From positions 1 through 61,502 of the forward strand of contig JAHIUA010000038.1 of the NCBI GenBank assembly GCA_018817385.1: 61,502 nt of DNA, written 5' to 3'. Below are positions 8,323 to 18,154 of the stretch, one piece after another (position 1 is the stretch's first letter; each line of letters opens with the position of its first letter). The position numbers and the translations under genes were made by a program. The notes under the pieces are model-generated. The model was not told the origin of the DNA. It searched no databases and saw only the letters and a list, made by a program, of their open reading frames with translations. This stretch comes from Pseudomonadota bacterium (GTDB lineage: Bacteria > Desulfobacterota > Desulfobulbia > Desulfobulbales > Desulfocapsaceae).

Positions 8323-10700
8323 TGACGATCCTGGATCGTAAACTCCTGCGAGACCTTCGACAGAGCTGGCATATGTTGCTGGCGGTGAGTGCAATTATTG
8401 CCGTCGGCATTGGCTGTTTTGTCGGTATGCTGTCGGCTGCTAAAAATCTCGAGTTTGCCAGAAGCAGTTATTACTCTTCCTGTCGGCTTGCCGATATCTG
8501 GATTGATCTGAAAAAGGCCCCGGCAGAGGAGGTCAAGCGGTTGGCAATGATCCCCGGCATATCAGAGATCCGGGAGCGTATTCAGTTTCAGGTACTCCTT
8601 GATCTGGCCGGGACCGAGAAACCGATCGGGACCATGGTCATCTCCCTGCCCGATAAGGAAGAGCCTGTAATCAACAACATTATTATCCGCACGGGGGCCT
8701 ATTTTACCCATGGCCGCGCCAATGAAGTCATCATCTCAGAAAAATTTGCCAAGGCGCGCAGTATTGTCCCGGGAGACAGAATTTTCGCACTGTTGAATAA
8801 TCAGCGTGAGGAGTTGATCGTCGTGGGCACTGCCATCAGTGCCGAGTTTGTCTACATGGTTTCTCCAGGCAGTATGATTGACGATCCCGGCAGTTATGGG
8901 CTGATGTATATCAAACAAAGTTTTGCCGAGGACATATTCGGTTTCAACGGTGCGTGCAACAGCGTTGTCGGTCTTCTGGCGCCGGAGGCACGACAGGAAG
9001 CAGAGCGGATTGTCAAGACCTTGTCTGACAGACTGGAACCTTATGGCGTATTTGCTGCCCTGTCCCGCGCAGAACAGTTTTCTCCGATGATACTGGATGG
9101 TGAGTTGAAGGAGCTGAACAATATGGCCTTCATTTTTCCTTCTTTTTTTCTCGTTGTGGCAACTCTGCTCTTAAACGTCCTGATGATTCGTCTGGCTGAA
9201 CAGCAGCGGACGGTTATCGGCACCCTCAAGGCCATTGGTTATGAAAACCGGGCCCTGATGTTTCACTTTCTCAAATTTGCTGTCACAGCAGGCCTGGCAG
9301 GCGGGAGTCTCGGCTGTCTTTTCGGCTATTGGCTGGCAGGTGTAAACACAAGGATGTATGTGCAGTATTTCAGTTTTCCGCAGCTGACCAATATGTTGTA
9401 TCCCAGCTTGTTGCTGGCAGGATTGTCTGTATCAATCCTTTTCTCAATACTCGGTACATTGAAGGGGATTGGCCATATTATGCGACTGGATCCTGCAGAG
9501 GCCATGCGTCCGGCTGCTCCGCCGCTTGGTGGGGCTGTTTTTTTGGAAAGAATCCATTTGTTCTGGCACTATCTGGATGTTCAGTGGCAGATGATCCTGC
9601 GGGGACTTTTGCGTAATAAGGGCCGTACTGCCGTGGCCGTTATCTCCGCCGCAATGGGCAGCAGTATTGTCGTACTGACCTTCGGCTTTGTCGATTCATT
9701 GGATGAGATGGTTCGGCAGCAATTTGATACAGTACTGCGCAGCGACTATCACCTGACCTTTCAAAATGAAATGGATTTCTCCACCTTGGATGAGATTCGC
9801 CGTTTCCCCGGAGTAATACATGCAGAACCGGTGTTCATTGTCCCCTGTACTTTTCGGGTACAAAACCACTTCAAGCGCAGTGCCATTATGGGTATTCCCC
9901 CCAATGGTGAATTGACTGCCCCGACCAATGGACAAGGAGAGCGTATCCCTATGCCCGGCACCGGTCTGCTCATGACTGACCGCTTGATGGAGCGATTGGG
10001 GATATCAGCTGGAGATTCCGTTGCTGTCCTCCCTGTCAAGGGTGAGCGTCGAACCCTTACCCTCCCTGTTGTGGAGGGGATCAGCAGTATGGTGGGGATG
10101 ATGGTCTATGCAGATTATAACTGGTTGAACCATGTCCTGAGACAAGAACCGGTGATCAGTGAAGTCCGTGTCCTGACGGCCCATGGTCCCACGGAAAAGA
10201 GGGCGTTCATGAATACGGTGCGGACCATGCCCGGCCTTGAAATCCTCACTGACCTGGGTGAACAGAAGGATGCCCTGAACCGCCAGCTCAATGGGATGAT
10301 GCGTTATTCGGCAATTATCATGATCCTTTTTGCCGCGGTCATCTTTTTTGGGGCCATTCTTAATGGGACGTTGATTGCTATCTCGGAGCGTCGTGTAGAA
10401 ATGGCAACCTTCCGAGCCATTGGATATTATGAAAGTGAGGTGGCCAGACTTTTTCTTCGTGAGAACCTGCTGATTAATGTGATCGGTACCCTGATCGGGT
10501 TGCCGCTGGGCTATTGGCTACTCACTGGTATAATGCAACTTTTTATCACCGATGCCTACAGTTTTCCGGCAAAACTCAATGGACTCAGTTATATCTATAC
10601 AGTCGCTCTTGCCGTCCTCTTTGTGTTGTCGTCTCAGGGAATAGTAAGAAGGACCCTTCGGAAACAGAACTGGGTGGAGGCCTTGAGTCTAAAGGAATAA
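8322..10700 (+). CDS. FtsX-like ABC transporter permease, double domain
   Basis: A 792-residue inner-membrane protein. TM1 lies at about 16-38, a large periplasmic domain follows, and the first FtsX module is at about 255-385 (three TMs, including FFLVVATLLLNVLMI). A second TM plus periplasmic domain runs from about 425 to 640, and a second FtsX module ends the protein (IIMILFAAVIFFGAILNGTLIAISERRVEMATFRAIGY). This duplicated layout is typical of large DUF214/FtsX permeases of 780-850 residues. The ATG overlaps the ATPase stop. A hairpin plus T-run lies just after its stop, before the membrane-fusion gene. Confidence 0.9.
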   Translation: MTILDRKLLRDLRQSWHMLLAVSAIIAVGIGCFVGMLSAAKNLEFARSSYYSSCRLADIWIDLKKAPAEEVKRLAMIPGISEIRERIQFQVLLDLAGTEKPIGTMVISLPDKEEPVINNIIIRTGAYFTHGRANEVIISEKFAKARSIVPGDRIFALLNNQREELIVVGTAISAEFVYMVSPGSMIDDPGSYGLMYIKQSFAEDIFGFNGACNSVVGLLAPEARQEAERIVKTLSDRLEPYGVFAALSRAEQFSPMILDGELKELNNMAFIFPSFFLVVATLLLNVLMIRLAEQQRTVIGTLKAIGYENRALMFHFLKFAVTAGLAGGSLGCLFGYWLAGVNTRMYVQYFSFPQLTNMLYPSLLLAGLSVSILFSILGTLKGIGHIMRLDPAEAMRPAAPPLGGAVFLERIHLFWHYLDVQWQMILRGLLRNKGRTAVAVISAAMGSSIVVLTFGFVDSLDEMVRQQFDTVLRSDYHLTFQNEMDFSTLDEIRRFPGVIHAEPVFIVPCTFRVQNHFKRSAIMGIPPNGELTAPTNGQGERIPMPGTGLLMTDRLMERLGISAGDSVAVLPVKGERRTLTLPVVEGISSMVGMMVYADYNWLNHVLRQEPVISEVRVLTAHGPTEKRAFMNTVRTMPGLEILTDLGEQKDALNRQLNGMMRYSAIIMILFAAVIFFGAILNGTLIAISERRVEMATFRAIGYYESEVARLFLRENLLINVIGTLIGLPLGYWLLTGIMQLFITDAYSFPAKLNGLSYIYTVALAVLFVLSSQGIVRRTLRKQNWVEALSLKE

Positions 10701-10717
10701 GCTGGTGTTGCGCTGAT

Positions 10718-10778
10718 GCGGCAAAAGACTGAAGGGTGAAAATTGACGATGTCGTCTTTTGCCGCCGGTCTTTTTTTT
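10718..10778 (+). terminator. Intrinsic terminator or attenuator inside the exporter operon
   Basis: The arms GCGGCAAAAGAC (10718-10729) and GTCTTTTGCCGC (10754-10765) match perfectly over 12 bp, with a 24-base loop, and are followed by TCTTTTTTTT at 10769-10778. It lies between the permease stop and the membrane-fusion start, so it would lower or condition expression of the third gene. Confidence 0.75.
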
Positions 10779-10814
10779 GATAGAGTTCTTTTTCTTTTAA
10801 CGAGAGAGAAGAAA

Positions 10815-12020
10815 ATGGCACAAAAGAGTGGAAGACGATGGGTTTGGGCAAGTGTACTTGTCCTCTTACTCCTGGCAGGAATGCTTGCAGTGGTCAGTAA
10901 AATGAACAAAAAAATGCCTGTCCGTGTTGCTGTTGCCAGTGAGGGCAATATCAAGGCCTACGTTGAAGAGCGAGCCCGAACAAGTTTACCTCATATCTAC
11001 CATGTAACCATGCCCCTGCAGGGACGAGTACTGCCCATTACGGTGGAAGAAGGAGATAAGGTGACGACCGGAGAGATTGTGGTACGGCTTGAGGATGTCG
11101 ACTGGCAGGACAGCACAAGGCAGATGCAGGATATACTTGTTGCTGTGGATAATTGGATTCAGGCCTCCGAAGCACAGGTGAAGGCCAACAGGATTAGACA
11201 GGATTTTACCAAATGGGAGTGGGAAAAAAATGAAATTCTCTTGAAAGCTTCCTCTATCAGTGAACGGCAGGGCCGTGATTCAAAAAGGGAATACCTGGAT
11301 TCCACGGTCAAGATTGAAGAGAGTCAGGCCATGTATCATATGAGCAAGGCCTTTCAATCCATGATAGAACTCATGCCTGCCTATGTAAAAAGAAATCTCG
11401 ATCGGACCCTGGTCAAAAGTCCGGTTAGCGGGACGGTCCTCAAACGCCATGTCTGGAATGAAAAAGTCATGACCCCGGGGGAACCTCTGCTTGATATCGG
11501 CAACCTGGCAGAGATGGAAGTGACAGCAGATATATTATCTGAAGAGGCGGTACATATTCAACCTGGCGATAAGGTGGAAATCTTCGGTGAATCTGTCGGC
11601 GGCTCTCCCATACAGGGAAGTGTCCGCCTGGTTGAGCCGGAGGCCTTCACTAAAATGTCATCTCTGGGTGTCGAAGAACAGAGGGTGGCTGTCAAAATTG
11701 CAATTGCTGAGCAGGCTCTGGATGCCTTGAATCAATCCGATAAAACCATGGGCCTGCATTATCGTGTCCGGGTGCGGATTATTACTGACGAGAAATCAGG
11801 TGTTGTTGTCGTTCCCAGGACGGCGCTGTTCCGTGGGATGGAGGGGAACTGGCAGATCTATCGGGTTGTGACCGACAAGGTACAGTTGACACATGTAGAT
11901 ATCGGCCTGCTGAATGATTATCAGGCAGAGATTCTGTCCGGGGTAAAAGTGGGAGAGACGGTGATTGTCGCCCCCGAGTCGTCTGTCAGCGATGGGACCA
12001 GGGTCGAGGCAATAGAGTAG
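10815..12020 (+). CDS. Periplasmic adaptor (membrane-fusion protein, HlyD/MacA family)
   Basis: A 401-residue protein from ATG 10815, chosen because GAGAGAAGA precedes it and an N-terminal membrane anchor follows directly (WVWASVLVLLLLAGMLAVV). The lipoyl-like half motifs are MPLQGRVLPITVEEGDKVTTGEIVVRLEDVD and TLVKSPVSGTVLKRHV, flanking a roughly 100-residue alpha-helical hairpin. A beta-barrel domain and a membrane-proximal domain follow. Known adaptors link inner-membrane pumps to the outer membrane, and here the partner is the preceding ABC pair. An upstream in-frame extension to 10743 would run through the terminator and is unlikely. Confidence 0.85.
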   Translation: MAQKSGRRWVWASVLVLLLLAGMLAVVSKMNKKMPVRVAVASEGNIKAYVEERARTSLPHIYHVTMPLQGRVLPITVEEGDKVTTGEIVVRLEDVDWQDSTRQMQDILVAVDNWIQASEAQVKANRIRQDFTKWEWEKNEILLKASSISERQGRDSKREYLDSTVKIEESQAMYHMSKAFQSMIELMPAYVKRNLDRTLVKSPVSGTVLKRHVWNEKVMTPGEPLLDIGNLAEMEVTADILSEEAVHIQPGDKVEIFGESVGGSPIQGSVRLVEPEAFTKMSSLGVEEQRVAVKIAIAEQALDALNQSDKTMGLHYRVRVRIITDEKSGVVVVPRTALFRGMEGNWQIYRVVTDKVQLTHVDIGLLNDYQAEILSGVKVGETVIVAPESSVSDGTRVEAIE

Positions 12021-12120
12021 GGAAGGGAGCCAAAGAATTATATTCCCGGCTGCAGCAGCGAACGGCCAGGCACCGCCCACCCAGAGACGGAAGAGCAGTC
12101 CAGGCGTGGATAAATTTTTC

Positions 12121-12170
12121 CCCACAGGAAAAAGAGATGCCATCTCCCTGTGGGATAGGGGTAGGTTTTT
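12121..12170 (+). terminator. Probable terminator after the exporter operon
   Basis: CCCACAGG (12121-12128) pairs with CCTGTGGG (12147-12154), and a second small stem GAGAT/ATCTC lies inside. A TTTTT run follows ten bases later at 12166-12170. The gap before the T-run makes it imperfect. Confidence 0.45.
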
Positions 12171-12273
12171 AAAGAAACGGTGGCGAAGCATTCCCGCTAT
12201 TTCGTTGTCAACGATATCGAGGCAGAGTAGATAACAGTGGGACTCTCAATCAACTTGTTGGACTATAAAAAAA

Positions 12274-12984
12274 ATGAACGATATCTTCTCATACGCCTGG
12301 AAAGTTTTTAGCCATAATTTTAGATACCTTACGCATTTGATTGTACCTTTTTTGCTGTTGGGGTTTCTCTCCTATTTTACCTCTCAACCTGTGGACGAGA
12401 ACAATATACGTGTTCCCCTCATAGGCTTAGTTTTGTATTTACTCGGTTTTTCCATGTATATGGGGGCCTTGATTTTCTTTGTTTCCCAAGAATATCAAAA
12501 GAAATTAGACCCTGTTACAACAAACCTGTTCAATTCTATGGTGTACGCGCCGCTTTTAATGCTGACCTTGCTGATCACCAATTTACCTCTTATTATTGTT
12601 GTTATATTGATAACAACCCCAAATGCATATCAATTTATTGCATTGCCTTTGTTGCTGTTTGGAATATATGTTTCTCTAAAGGCAACTTTTGCACCTTTCC
12701 ATTTGATGTTAGAAGGATGTAACCCCGTTGTGGCTATAAAAAAAAGCTTCCGTCATACGGATGGCCGGGTAGGAAAAATAATTATCATATTATTGGCCTT
12801 CTATTTATTCACCGCTCTCGTTGATGGCCTCACTCATTTTAAAACACCTTTTGAAGTTTTTAATAGTATCCTTTTTTTGGTAGGAGTAGCGTTGACCTTG
12901 TTAATGGTTGCCTTACAGCAAATTGCAGTCTTTAAATTGTACGTCAATAGTTGTGTCGAGATGAACAAAGAACAAAAATCCTAA
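12274..12984 (+). CDS. Multi-pass membrane protein of unknown function
   Basis: A 236-residue protein with about six hydrophobic segments (about 20-38, 46-70, 90-115, 117-140, 160-185, 195-220). An SFRHTDGRVGK loop lies before the fifth segment, resembling the YciC/UPF0259-like and glycerophosphodiesterase-type membrane-domain layout. I do not recognise a specific function. The gene is AT-richer than its neighbours, with ATG at 12274 and no clear Shine-Dalgarno. It stands alone, about 250 bases after the exporter genes; the 274 bases that follow are GC-rich and hold no gene I can support. Confidence 0.65.
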   Translation: MNDIFSYAWKVFSHNFRYLTHLIVPFLLLGFLSYFTSQPVDENNIRVPLIGLVLYLLGFSMYMGALIFFVSQEYQKKLDPVTTNLFNSMVYAPLLMLTLLITNLPLIIVVILITTPNAYQFIALPLLLFGIYVSLKATFAPFHLMLEGCNPVVAIKKSFRHTDGRVGKIIIILLAFYLFTALVDGLTHFKTPFEVFNSILFLVGVALTLLMVALQQIAVFKLYVNSCVEMNKEQKS

Positions 12985-13258
12985 AAAATTGTTTTGTGAA
13001 TCTGGGACAGTTTTGTTTGAATGATGCCTGGTTGTGCAGCACTTTCCAGATTCTCGTAACGACTTTGAGGGGAAATGTGGGCTAGCCTTCGGACGTGATC
13101 TTTGGGGAGGTGGGTGCAAGTGGTGGTGAACGACTGGGCCGCAGAGCAGAGGCGGGCCGTGCAGTGCAGATTCGGCCAAGGGCTGGATTCTTCATGGGCT
13201 TGTCGCCTTGCCCTGGGTTGTCTGCCTCTTTCTCTTTAAAAATAAATAACGTGCTCAA

Positions 13259-13894
13259 ATGAAACAACAAAATCTTCCTGGTTTTTCTTCGTCAGCAGAT
13301 CAGGACGACTCCTTCTTTATTGACAGTGATAAATCGTATGAAGAGAATGAATTCGTAGATATTCATCTAGATGAAGGTCATAAGATAACTCATACTGAGT
13401 TTTATGATTGTCTATTCAAAAACTGTAAATTTTCTCACAGCTCATTTCTATATTGTATCTTTGAAAGTTGCAGGTTTGAAAATTGTGACTTGTCATTATC
13501 CGCCTTGAAATCGACATCTTTTAGAGATGTGAAGTTTTTTGATACAAAGCTTACAGGTGTTCAATGGGCGGACGCAACTATTCCTTTGGATGTTGGTTTT
13601 TACAGGTGTTTGTTGAATTATTCAGGGTTTATTGGCGTGGACCTTAGCAATACAGAAATAATTGAGTGCCAGTTAAAAGATGCCGACTTCTCAGAGGCTA
13701 ACTTGTCAAAGGCAAGGTGCAGCTTTTCCGATTTTTCAGGTGCCAGATTTATGAATACAAACCTTACACGAGCTGATTTCACAAATGCTACCCATTACGC
13801 CATCCATCCACACGGAAACAAATTATGTAAAACAAAATTTTCCTCACCCGATGTGTTATCATTATTGGATGTTTTTGACATTATTATCGAGTGA
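13259..13894 (+). CDS. Pentapeptide-repeat protein
   Basis: A 211-residue cytoplasmic protein with A(D/N)LXX-type repeats from about residue 45 to 185 (FYDCLFKNCKFSHSSF, FENCDLSLSAL, DFSEANLSKARCSFSDFSGARF, TNLTRADFTNA). The central Leu/Phe pattern builds a right-handed quadrilateral beta-helix. It resembles Qnr/MfpA-like proteins in size, some of which mimic DNA and bind gyrase, but gyrase protection cannot be inferred from sequence alone. Cysteine is often used at the repeat positions. ATG 13259 has no convincing ribosome site. It is a single gene flanked by long intergenic stretches. Confidence 0.8.
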   Translation: MKQQNLPGFSSSADQDDSFFIDSDKSYEENEFVDIHLDEGHKITHTEFYDCLFKNCKFSHSSFLYCIFESCRFENCDLSLSALKSTSFRDVKFFDTKLTGVQWADATIPLDVGFYRCLLNYSGFIGVDLSNTEIIECQLKDADFSEANLSKARCSFSDFSGARFMNTNLTRADFTNATHYAIHPHGNKLCKTKFSSPDVLSLLDVFDIIIE

Positions 13895-14119
13895 TAAGAA
13901 TAAGGGAGCACATCTCCATCAATGGATAAGTACTGAGGACTGCAATTACCTGTGCTGACTTTGCTGAACGTGTCCAGGGGGCGTGGCAAGGGGACCTGTC
14001 GGGGGCGATTGTGGTCTGGAACAGCGATTAAAATCTTTTGGTTCAATTTCCTCCTTCTTTGTCGGACGAAACGATTTCGTATCATCTCTTCTTCTGACAC
14101 CTTTATTCCGCTAACGAGT

Positions 14120-14218
14120 CTGTAGAAAAAGTTTTTTCGTTAATTGTATTGCTTGTAACTGTCTGATCTTGTGTTGTGAAGAATCCCCAGAATATGCAAA
14201 AGCAGGGTTTTTCTACAG
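14120..14218. repeat. 99-bp element bounded by 11-bp inverted repeats
   Basis: CTGTAGAAAAA (14120-14130) and TTTTTCTACAG (14208-14218) are perfect inverted repeats bounding a short AT-rich segment with no gene. It has the shape of a MITE or internally deleted insertion sequence. The rest of the 574-base gap from 13895 to 14468 shows nothing I can name. Confidence 0.35.
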
Positions 14219-14468
14219 GTTCAACGGACGATCTCTTGAATCTGCGTCTTCGGGATATGAACCTGATAGGTTTTAATTGCTTTCCTGTTTTTTTTCGCAT
14301 AGCATTTTATGTTACAGCTGTTTTGTAGTTTCCCATCAGTCCGACCATCAATTCTTTTTTTGCCAAAATATCCTCAGGTCGGCCACTCGTTACCACCGCC
14401 ATTGAGTCTTCGGGCGTTAAGCTATATCCCCTGTACAATCCGGCGGCAAGGGATCGGAAAAAAAGGTT

Positions 14469-16277
14469 ATGAGTAAAAAAATCGGGAAAAGAATTTTTCA
14501 GGGTTTTTTGATGATCTTGTTGTCGGTCGTTACCGGGCAGTACGCGGCTGGTGGAGAGCAGGAGAAGATTTTACTCATACTGCACTCTTATGCGCCCGAT
14601 TATGCCTGGACTCGTCAGCTGCACCAGGGCATTATATCGGTGCTGGCGAATGAAAAAATATCCATGCGCTATAGAGTTGAATACATGGATACTAAAAATT
14701 TCATCAATGATGAGTATCTTGATCGGCTGCTCGAAATGTACAAAGTCAAGTATGCCGATACCCACTTTGATGCAATTGTAGTGACCGACAACAACGCACT
14801 GAATTTTATATCAAAACACAAAGAGGAACTTTTCCCCGGAATAAAAATTGTTGCCGCAGGGATTAATTCAATCAGTGTGCTGCCAGTGGATTTGGAAAAT
14901 ATCCACATCATCATTGAGAAAGTAGCCTATGGCAGAACCCTGGAACAGGCCCTCCGGATCAATCCGGATGTGGAAAATATTTATATCATCGTCGATGACA
15001 CAACCACGGGCCGAGCACTTAAAAACGAGATGGCCTATGAGCTTGTTCCCTATCGGCAACGGTATACTGTCCGATTTCTTCCCCAGGATTCCATTGAAAA
15101 TCTGGAGGAGTTTCTCTCCCATCGTACCGATAAAGACCTGGTCTATGTTCTGACGTATTTTCGAGATGCTACTGGCAGGGTATTTACAGACCTGGAAGCA
15201 ACTCTCAGGCTGGCCAGGGCGTCGACGGTCCCCATCTATGTCTCATGGGATTTTCAGATGGAATCTGGGGCGTTGGGGGGCTGTCTGGTCAGCGCTGCCA
15301 GCCATGGAGAAAAGGCGGCCAGCGTTTTGCTCGACCTGTGGCGGGGCAAGGCTGTATCAGGAATAATCGAGAATGGCGATGAGCTGAACCGCTGTATTTT
15401 TGATTACAATGTCCTGGTTCGTTTTGGTATTAGCGAAGATCGCCTTTTCCCTGAGACAATTCTGCTCCACAAACCCTTGAGTTTTTACGAAAAGCATCGG
15501 CAGGTGCTGAAGGTCTCTGCTCTGTTCATAGCGGTTCTGACCGTTATCATCTCGTTGCTGGTAATGAACCTCAAAAAACAACGCATCATCAACATGAAAA
15601 ATACGGCGATCATAAAACTGGATCGAGAGCTCATCGAAACTCAGCAGGAACTGGTTTTGACGCTGGGTGAGGTCATTGAGGTCAGATCCCGTGAAACTGC
15701 CAATCATGTGAAGCGGGTGGCGAAAACATCCCGTCTCCTCGCAAACCAGATCGGGCTTTCTACGCAAGAAGTTGAAATGCTGGAAAGCATCTCACCCATG
15801 CATGATGTTGGCAAGATCGGCATTGAAGAAACTATTCTCCACAAGGCTGGTAAGCTGAACAGCAAGGAATTTGATCGAATGAAGGAGCATACTTTGATCG
15901 GTTACGATATCCTTCACTGCTCAGATCGTCAGTTTTTTATTGCGGCATCGATCATTGCCCACCAGCATCATGAGCGTTGGGACGGGAAGGGCTACCCCCA
16001 GGGCCTTAAAGGAGAGGACATTCACATTTTTGCCCGGATAACCAAGCTTGTGGATGTATATGATGCCTTGATGAACGAACGCGTTTACAAAAAGCCATGG
16101 CCCAGTGACAAGACGCTCCATTTCATCCGGCAGGAGAAAGGTAAAATGTTCGATCCAGCCCTTGTGGACATTTTCTTTGAAAATATTGATGCTATTCAGG
16201 CAATCCAGGAAAATTATGGGAAAAAAGAGAAGGGTGTGATTTCGGTACAGGACCGATCGGAGCCTGATACGGTGTAA
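14469..16277 (+). CDS. Periplasmic-sensor HD-GYP phosphodiesterase
   Basis: A 602-residue membrane protein. A signal or anchor segment at about 7-27 precedes an ABC-substrate-binding-like sensor (ILLILHSYAPDYAWTRQLHQGI, then FDAIVVTDNNALNFI) to about residue 330. A TM segment (VSALFIAVLTVIISLLVM) and a short coiled coil lead to an HD-GYP domain at about 395-570. The metal and catalytic motifs are intact: HDVGKIG, HTLIGYDIL, and HHERWDGKGYPQGLKG. HD-GYP enzymes hydrolyse c-di-GMP (some cGAMP) to pGpG or GMP. It probably couples a periplasmic ligand to cyclic-dinucleotide breakdown. AAAAAAAGG precedes the ATG. Confidence 0.88.
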   Translation: MSKKIGKRIFQGFLMILLSVVTGQYAAGGEQEKILLILHSYAPDYAWTRQLHQGIISVLANEKISMRYRVEYMDTKNFINDEYLDRLLEMYKVKYADTHFDAIVVTDNNALNFISKHKEELFPGIKIVAAGINSISVLPVDLENIHIIIEKVAYGRTLEQALRINPDVENIYIIVDDTTTGRALKNEMAYELVPYRQRYTVRFLPQDSIENLEEFLSHRTDKDLVYVLTYFRDATGRVFTDLEATLRLARASTVPIYVSWDFQMESGALGGCLVSAASHGEKAASVLLDLWRGKAVSGIIENGDELNRCIFDYNVLVRFGISEDRLFPETILLHKPLSFYEKHRQVLKVSALFIAVLTVIISLLVMNLKKQRIINMKNTAIIKLDRELIETQQELVLTLGEVIEVRSRETANHVKRVAKTSRLLANQIGLSTQEVEMLESISPMHDVGKIGIEETILHKAGKLNSKEFDRMKEHTLIGYDILHCSDRQFFIAASIIAHQHHERWDGKGYPQGLKGEDIHIFARITKLVDVYDALMNERVYKKPWPSDKTLHFIRQEKGKMFDPALVDIFFENIDAIQAIQENYGKKEKGVISVQDRSEPDTV

Positions 16278-16650
16278 GTGTCAGCTCCAGTGCTACTGAA
16301 CAGTTACAGCGCAGCTGTTTGCCAATTATTGGGCATTACCTGTATAGATAGTTACTTAAATTGTAGTTAATCACCTGCCGTTGTCTCAGATGTCGCCAGA
16401 AGAGAATGAACTAACTTTAACAAGCCAATATCATTTTGAGTTAAAACCTCCGTTGCTTTCTTGATGTACTCTCAAAAAGAGTAATGCCAAGAAAAGAAGA
16501 GGTCAGGTGAATAATTATATCCTTATGGCCATGTCCAGAAAATGGTATCCTCTCTCAAGCATTGCCCCGCCCAGAATCATAATCTCTCGATTGAATGAAT
16601 TCATTTTTCCTGGTTTCATCTGCGCGGCTTTGCAGATAATCTTCAGGGCA
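16278..16650. other. Intergenic space between convergent genes
   Basis: These 373 bases separate the HD-GYP gene from the convergent response-regulator gene. I see only a weak ACTC-AAAAA-GAGT hairpin near 16468 and no gene or clear terminator. Confidence 0.4.
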
Positions 16651-18051
16651 TCATTTTTTAAATTCTTCCTTTTTTAAGCCATATTTCTGCATCAGCTTAT
16701 GGAACTGCCTGGTGGTAATGCCAGCAGCCTCAGCGCTTTTATTGATTTTTCCGCAGTACTCATCCAGCACCTCTTTGAGATAACAACGCTCTATTTCTTC
16801 AACCCCTCTTCTCCGCACCTCGGAGAGGGGGAGCATGGTATCCATCTGGACTCTGGTCAATGAGTCTTCCGTGGTAAAGAGTTCGGCTGGGAAGCTTTCC
16901 GGGACAAGGATTGAGGCCCTTTCCAGGATATAGGCCCGTTCCATGATATTTTCCAGTTCTCGGATGTTACCTGGCCAGGAATAATTTAAGAAGGCCTCGA
17001 TGACCTGGGGATGGATATCAAAGATGTTCTTATTATGAAAACGGTTGAGCTGGGTGATAAATACCTCGACAAGCTCGGAAATGTCTTCCTTCCGATTTCT
17101 GAGTGGTGGCAGCTCAATGGGAAAGACATTGAGACGGTAATAGAGATCGTTTCGGAACTTGCGCTCTTTACAGAGCTGCTTCAGATCTTCATTGGTTGCG
17201 GCGATAATGCGTACATTGGCTTTAACATCTTCTTCACCGCCGATACGTTGAAAAATGCCGTCCTGCAGGACCTGTAACAGCTTGATTTGGGCAGCAGGTG
17301 TTATCGTTCCGATCTCATCCAGGAATATGGTGCCGCCATGGGCAATCTCAAATTTACCAAGTTTTCTTTTTACGGCCCCGGTAAAGGCCCCTTTCTCGTG
17401 ACCGAAAAGTTCGCTTTCCAGTAAGGTATCGGGGATTGCCCCGCAGTGGACACTGATAAACTGTTCGTTTTTCCGATTGCTGTGTTTATGAATAATCTTG
17501 GCCAAAACCCCCTTTCCTGTGCCTGTTTCACCGGTGAGCAGAACGGTACTTCTGGTTGGAGCCACTGAACGGACATTTTCAAATACCGTCTTCATGGCTG
17601 GAGATTTAGTCTGGACAAAGGGCACCGAATCTTTGTCCCAAAATTGATCGCGTAAATAATCCAGTTCAGATTGCACCTTTTGTGATTCGGTAAGGCTGCT
17701 GGTAATGAGTCGAATTTCGTCTGGAATAATGGGGTACATGATATAGTCACTGGCCCCTTGTTTGACAGCTGCCACGGCGTCTCGAAGTGTTTCCTGGGCT
17801 GTCATGACCACAATTTTCAGACTTGGATAGCGCAGCCAGAAAGGTTGTAAAACGGCTTTGTAGCTATTCCCGGCTGCTGCTGCCTGGAGAATCTCCATGT
17901 CGATGAATAAAAGATCACTTTGAAAGTCTTTCAAAATCTCGGCGGCTTCCATCGGTGAAGGAGCCGCCGAGATGGAATCGTCAGCAGAACAACTTTCCTG
18001 AAAAGTTACCAATACATCACTGTCTTGACTGATAAGCAGGATGTTTTTCAT
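16651..18051 (-). CDS. Sigma-54-dependent response regulator (NtrC family), atypical receiver
   Basis: A 466-residue activator: receiver about 1-118, AAA+ domain about 145-375, Fis-type helix-turn-helix at the C-terminus ([28 protein letters not shown]). The AAA+ part is intact, with GETGTGKG, the sigma-54 contact loop GAFTGA, Walker B FLDEIG and an arginine-finger region. The receiver keeps the acceptor Asp in LLFIDMEI, but the acidic pair is reduced (ILLISQDSD). The conserved Lys-Pro is replaced by Tyr-Pro (DYIMYPI), so control by phosphorylation may be altered. It lies divergent from a gene with an excellent sigma-54 promoter, its likely target. No kinase gene is adjacent. Confidence 0.9.
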   Translation of the reverse strand: MKNILLISQDSDVLVTFQESCSADDSISAAPSPMEAAEILKDFQSDLLFIDMEILQAAAAGNSYKAVLQPFWLRYPSLKIVVMTAQETLRDAVAAVKQGASDYIMYPIIPDEIRLITSSLTESQKVQSELDYLRDQFWDKDSVPFVQTKSPAMKTVFENVRSVAPTRSTVLLTGETGTGKGVLAKIIHKHSNRKNEQFISVHCGAIPDTLLESELFGHEKGAFTGAVKRKLGKFEIAHGGTIFLDEIGTITPAAQIKLLQVLQDGIFQRIGGEEDVKANVRIIAATNEDLKQLCKERKFRNDLYYRLNVFPIELPPLRNRKEDISELVEVFITQLNRFHNKNIFDIHPQVIEAFLNYSWPGNIRELENIMERAYILERASILVPESFPAELFTTEDSLTRVQMDTMLPLSEVRRRGVEEIERCYLKEVLDEYCGKINKSAEAAGITTRQFHKLMQKYGLKKEEFKK

Positions 18052-18072
18052 CTTTACTCCTCTATAGGCAAG

Positions 18073-18117
18073 AGAACTATTTGTTCCGAATCTACGCTTT
18101 TAGGAACCAATAGTTCT
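18073..18117. promoter_or_regulatory. Inverted repeat in the leader of the sigma-54 activator gene
   Basis: AGAACTATTTGTTCC (18073-18087) and GGAACCAATAGTTCT (18103-18117) pair over 14 of 15 positions with a 15-base loop. It sits 22 bases before the activator start on the minus strand. It could be an autoregulatory operator or an RNA hairpin in the leader. Confidence 0.5.
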
Positions 18118-18136
18118 GGGTGTATATTTTCTCTGA

Positions 18137-18154
18137 CTGTAACAGGTGTTACAG
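18137..18154. promoter_or_regulatory. Perfect palindrome CTGTAACAGGTGTTACAG, candidate activator site
   Basis: Two 8-bp arms (CTGTAACA/TGTTACAG) flank GG. Fis-type NtrC-family activators bind dyads of this kind 80-200 bases upstream of sigma-54 promoters. This one is 121 bases before the -24 element at 18275. Its use by the divergent regulator is an inference. Confidence 0.5.

Noticed and set aside
10743-10814. Earlier start for the membrane-fusion protein
   Set aside because: It would translate through the terminator hairpin and adds a leader atypical of the family; ATG 10815 has a ribosome site.
14103-14300. Minus-strand 65-codon frame with an Arg-rich start, considered as a transposase end
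   Set aside because: No catalytic motif, and it spans the short inverted-repeat element; evidence is insufficient.
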